Below, in pieces: positions 14,013-15,021 of a stretch of DNA of 15,021 bases. The stretch is taken from NCBI GenBank assembly GCA_003554375.1, contig PWGF01000492.1:1-15021 (forward strand). The letters run 5' to 3'. Numbering within the stretch: position 1 is the stretch's first letter; each line of letters opens with the position of its first letter. Position numbers and translations under genes: made by a program. The DNA is from Spirochaetaceae bacterium (lineage in GTDB: Bacteria > Spirochaetota > Spirochaetia > DSM-27196 > SKKC01). The notes under the pieces were generated by a model that was given only the letters and a program-made list of their open reading frames with translations, searched no databases and was not told the DNA's origin.

Positions 14013-14280
14013 AAGAAAGGGGTTGCTCGGTTAGGATGCTTGGCTCCAAGCGAGCCATGCGTTGGGGGGTAGATGATGCACGCAAGCGACGCGCAGGAGT
14101 TAATCCTGCAGCGCCGGATCCCGGCCATTTGACCCGGGAACCGTCTTTCGTGTGTAGCACGACGAGGCATCCATCCCGTCGACTACGTTTCCTACTATAC
14201 AGCCCCGGAGTTTCACGACCATTTCAGTAGGATTAAATGCGTGTAATCTTCACCGGGATACACACACAACGATCCCTTTC
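13984..14280 (-). ncRNA. Structured non-coding RNA, copy 2 (unrecognised family)
   Basis: Homologous to copy 1 in the opposite orientation, and diverged in loops and several stems. Foldable elements on the minus strand: 5' hairpin 14276-14272/14259-14255; closing helix 14249-14246/14074-14071 and 14243-14239/14083-14079; P2 14232-14226/14196-14190 (seven Watson-Crick pairs); long hairpin 14186-14175/14166-14154; CCCGG hairpin 14137-14133/14124-14120; hairpin 14109-14104/14098-14093; pseudoknot stem 1 14057-14053/14045-14041 and stem 2 14051-14046/14030-14025. In P2 the C14227:G14195 pair replaces G8703:C8735 of copy 1, a compensatory double change in an ungapped alignment. Open reading frames across it are in different frames from those across copy 1, which argues against coding. 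It ends 306 bases before the membrane LuxR gene. Confidence 0.72.
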
Positions 14281-14471
14281 CGAGCTTGTCGCAGCCGCCG
14301 GCGTTTCGGGTAGCGGGCGGCACCGCGTACGACTATTCCTAAATGAATTTTGCAAATCCGTTTCAGAAGTCATCGACGCGGCGCAATCGTGACGCGACAT
14401 TGCTATGCCCTCACCCTTTCTCTTCCGCGTAAGAGATCACAGAGGCCGACCGGAAATAGCCAAACGATCGG

Positions 14472-14499
14472 TTGCAAGAAACGGCACAACACGTAGGAT
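14472..14499 (+). promoter_or_regulatory. Possible promoter for the pyruvate-kinase-like gene
   Basis: TTGCAA (14472-14477), a 16-base spacer and TAGGAT (14494-14499), each four of six to consensus. CGATCGG occurs on both sides (14465-14471 and 14505-14511) and might be a regulator site. The leader would be about 16 bases and contain the ribosome binding site. Confidence 0.33.
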
Positions 14500-14521
14500 T
14501 GATGCGATCGGGAGGCAATAC

Positions 14522-15021
14522 ATGGCGGACGCGAAACGAGAGGTGCTGTACTTCGAGGAGGGGGGCGCCCAGCATACGGATGCAACCCTGGAATGCGCTC
14601 TCAGCGCGCTGGGGGATAGGGGGCTTACCTATCTGGTGGTAGCCTCGGGCGGCGACACCGTCGTGAAGGCGGTGGATATGCTCGAGCGCACCAGGATGAG
14701 TGGAGCCCAGGTCGTGGGAGTGACCCTGCAGCAGGGCACGTGGCCCAAGTACGGCGAACCGAACTGGGACAAGCTTGCGACGGCGCGCAAGAAGGGAGCC
14801 AAGATCCTCACCTGCACGCACGCACTGATGGGAACCGTCGAGTCGGCGATCCGCGAACAGTTCGGCGGGATGCCGCCGGTCGAGCTGATCGCCCACACGC
14901 TGTACACCTTCTCGCAGGGGACAAAGGTCGTGGTGGAGATCACGATGAGCGCCGTGGACGCAGGCCTCGTTCCGCCGGGACACGACGTGGTTGCGGTCGC
15001 CGGAAGCGGAGGCGGGGCGGA
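14522..15021 (+). CDS. Pyruvate kinase alpha/beta-domain-like protein, cut by window edge
   Basis: ATG 14522, with GGAGG six bases upstream (14511-14515), opens a frame that runs off the right edge after 166 codons. It starts MADAKREVLYFEEGG and continues YLVVASGGDTVVKAVDML, then AQVVGVTLQQGTWPKYGEPN, then GAKILTCTHALMGTVESAI and VPPGHDVVAVAGSGGGA. This is the stand-alone relative of the C-terminal alpha/beta domain of pyruvate kinase, found in proteins of about 190-200 residues that lack the catalytic barrel. They are uncharacterised; a role in binding phosphorylated metabolites or nucleotides is a guess from the fold. About 25-35 residues are probably missing. The long complementary-strand frame over the same bases is a shadow. 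Confidence 0.8.
   Translation, partial: MADAKREVLYFEEGGAQHTDATLECALSALGDRGLTYLVVASGGDTVVKAVDMLERTRMSGAQVVGVTLQQGTWPKYGEPNWDKLATARKKGAKILTCTHALMGTVESAIREQFGGMPPVELIAHTLYTFSQGTKVVVEITMSAVDAGLVPPGHDVVAVAGSGGGA

Noticed and set aside
13777..14160. 127-residue minus-strand frame across RNA copy 2
   Set aside because: It also reads through an intrinsic terminator and has no domain. Its similarity to peptides from copy 1 comes from conserved nucleotides, not a shared coding frame.
14190..14232. Cobalamin-riboswitch-like stretch in RNA copy 2
   Set aside because: A stretch GTGAAACTCCGGGGCTG briefly resembles part of a B12 element. Copy 1 does not keep the match, the rest of the B12-box consensus is absent, and neither downstream gene relates to cobalamin.
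1..15021. CRISPR arrays, tRNA, rRNA, transposase or integrase genes
   Set aside because: I found no regularly spaced repeats, tRNA-like cloverleaf, rRNA segment or recombinase motif on either strand.

Overview
The window is GC-rich bacterial chromosome with low-copy metabolic genes, lipoproteins, regulators and several decaying genes. I see no phage, transposase, integrase, CRISPR array, rRNA or tRNA. The host cannot be fixed from sequence alone. The FtsX/MacB-type permeases, the lipoproteins with relaxed lipoboxes, the multi-TM LuxR sensor and the pyruvate-kinase alpha/beta-domain protein together would fit a free-living spirochaete or another deep-branching anaerobe. That is inference.

Left part (1-2730). 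The first 19 codons of an FAD-type oxidoreductase leave the left edge on the minus strand. Then come a radical SAM protein of the spore-photoproduct-lyase-like group (minus), an FmdB-type zinc-ribbon protein (plus), and a ribbon-helix-helix antitoxin whose PIN toxin partner has lost its middle by deletion and frameshift.

Middle part (2730-8640). A small lipoprotein (plus) converges on an FtsX-type ABC permease (minus). The permease sits beside the remains of a second permease and has no ATPase gene in the window. Upstream on the same strand are a ParB/sulfiredoxin-fold protein with its own TTGACA promoter, a remnant of a HI0074/HI0073-type toxin-antitoxin pair, and a uroporphyrinogen-decarboxylase-family protein.

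Right part (8640-15021). This holds the most interesting feature: two diverged copies of one structured non-coding RNA in opposite orientation, on plus at 8644-8978 and on minus at 13984-14280. Each ends in a near-identical intrinsic terminator. Both copies can form a closing helix, a P2 helix with a compensatory G-C to C-G swap, a long conserved hairpin, a hairpin with different bases but the same fold, and a 3' H-type pseudoknot. I do not recognise the family. The copies face inward and bracket a right-handed beta-helix lipoprotein (plus) and two minus-strand LuxR-type regulators: a seven-TM PAS sensor fused directly to a LuxR helix-turn-helix, and a LuxR response regulator with a degenerate receiver. 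The window ends inside a pyruvate-kinase alpha/beta-domain-like gene (plus).

How the parts may work together: the two regulators lie side by side on one strand, and no histidine kinase gene is visible. They could form a phosphorylation-independent circuit controlling the adjacent beta-helix surface protein. The two RNAs lie just upstream of the beta-helix gene and of the membrane regulator. Their terminators and the separate promoter before the regulator suggest free small RNAs rather than leaders of those genes.
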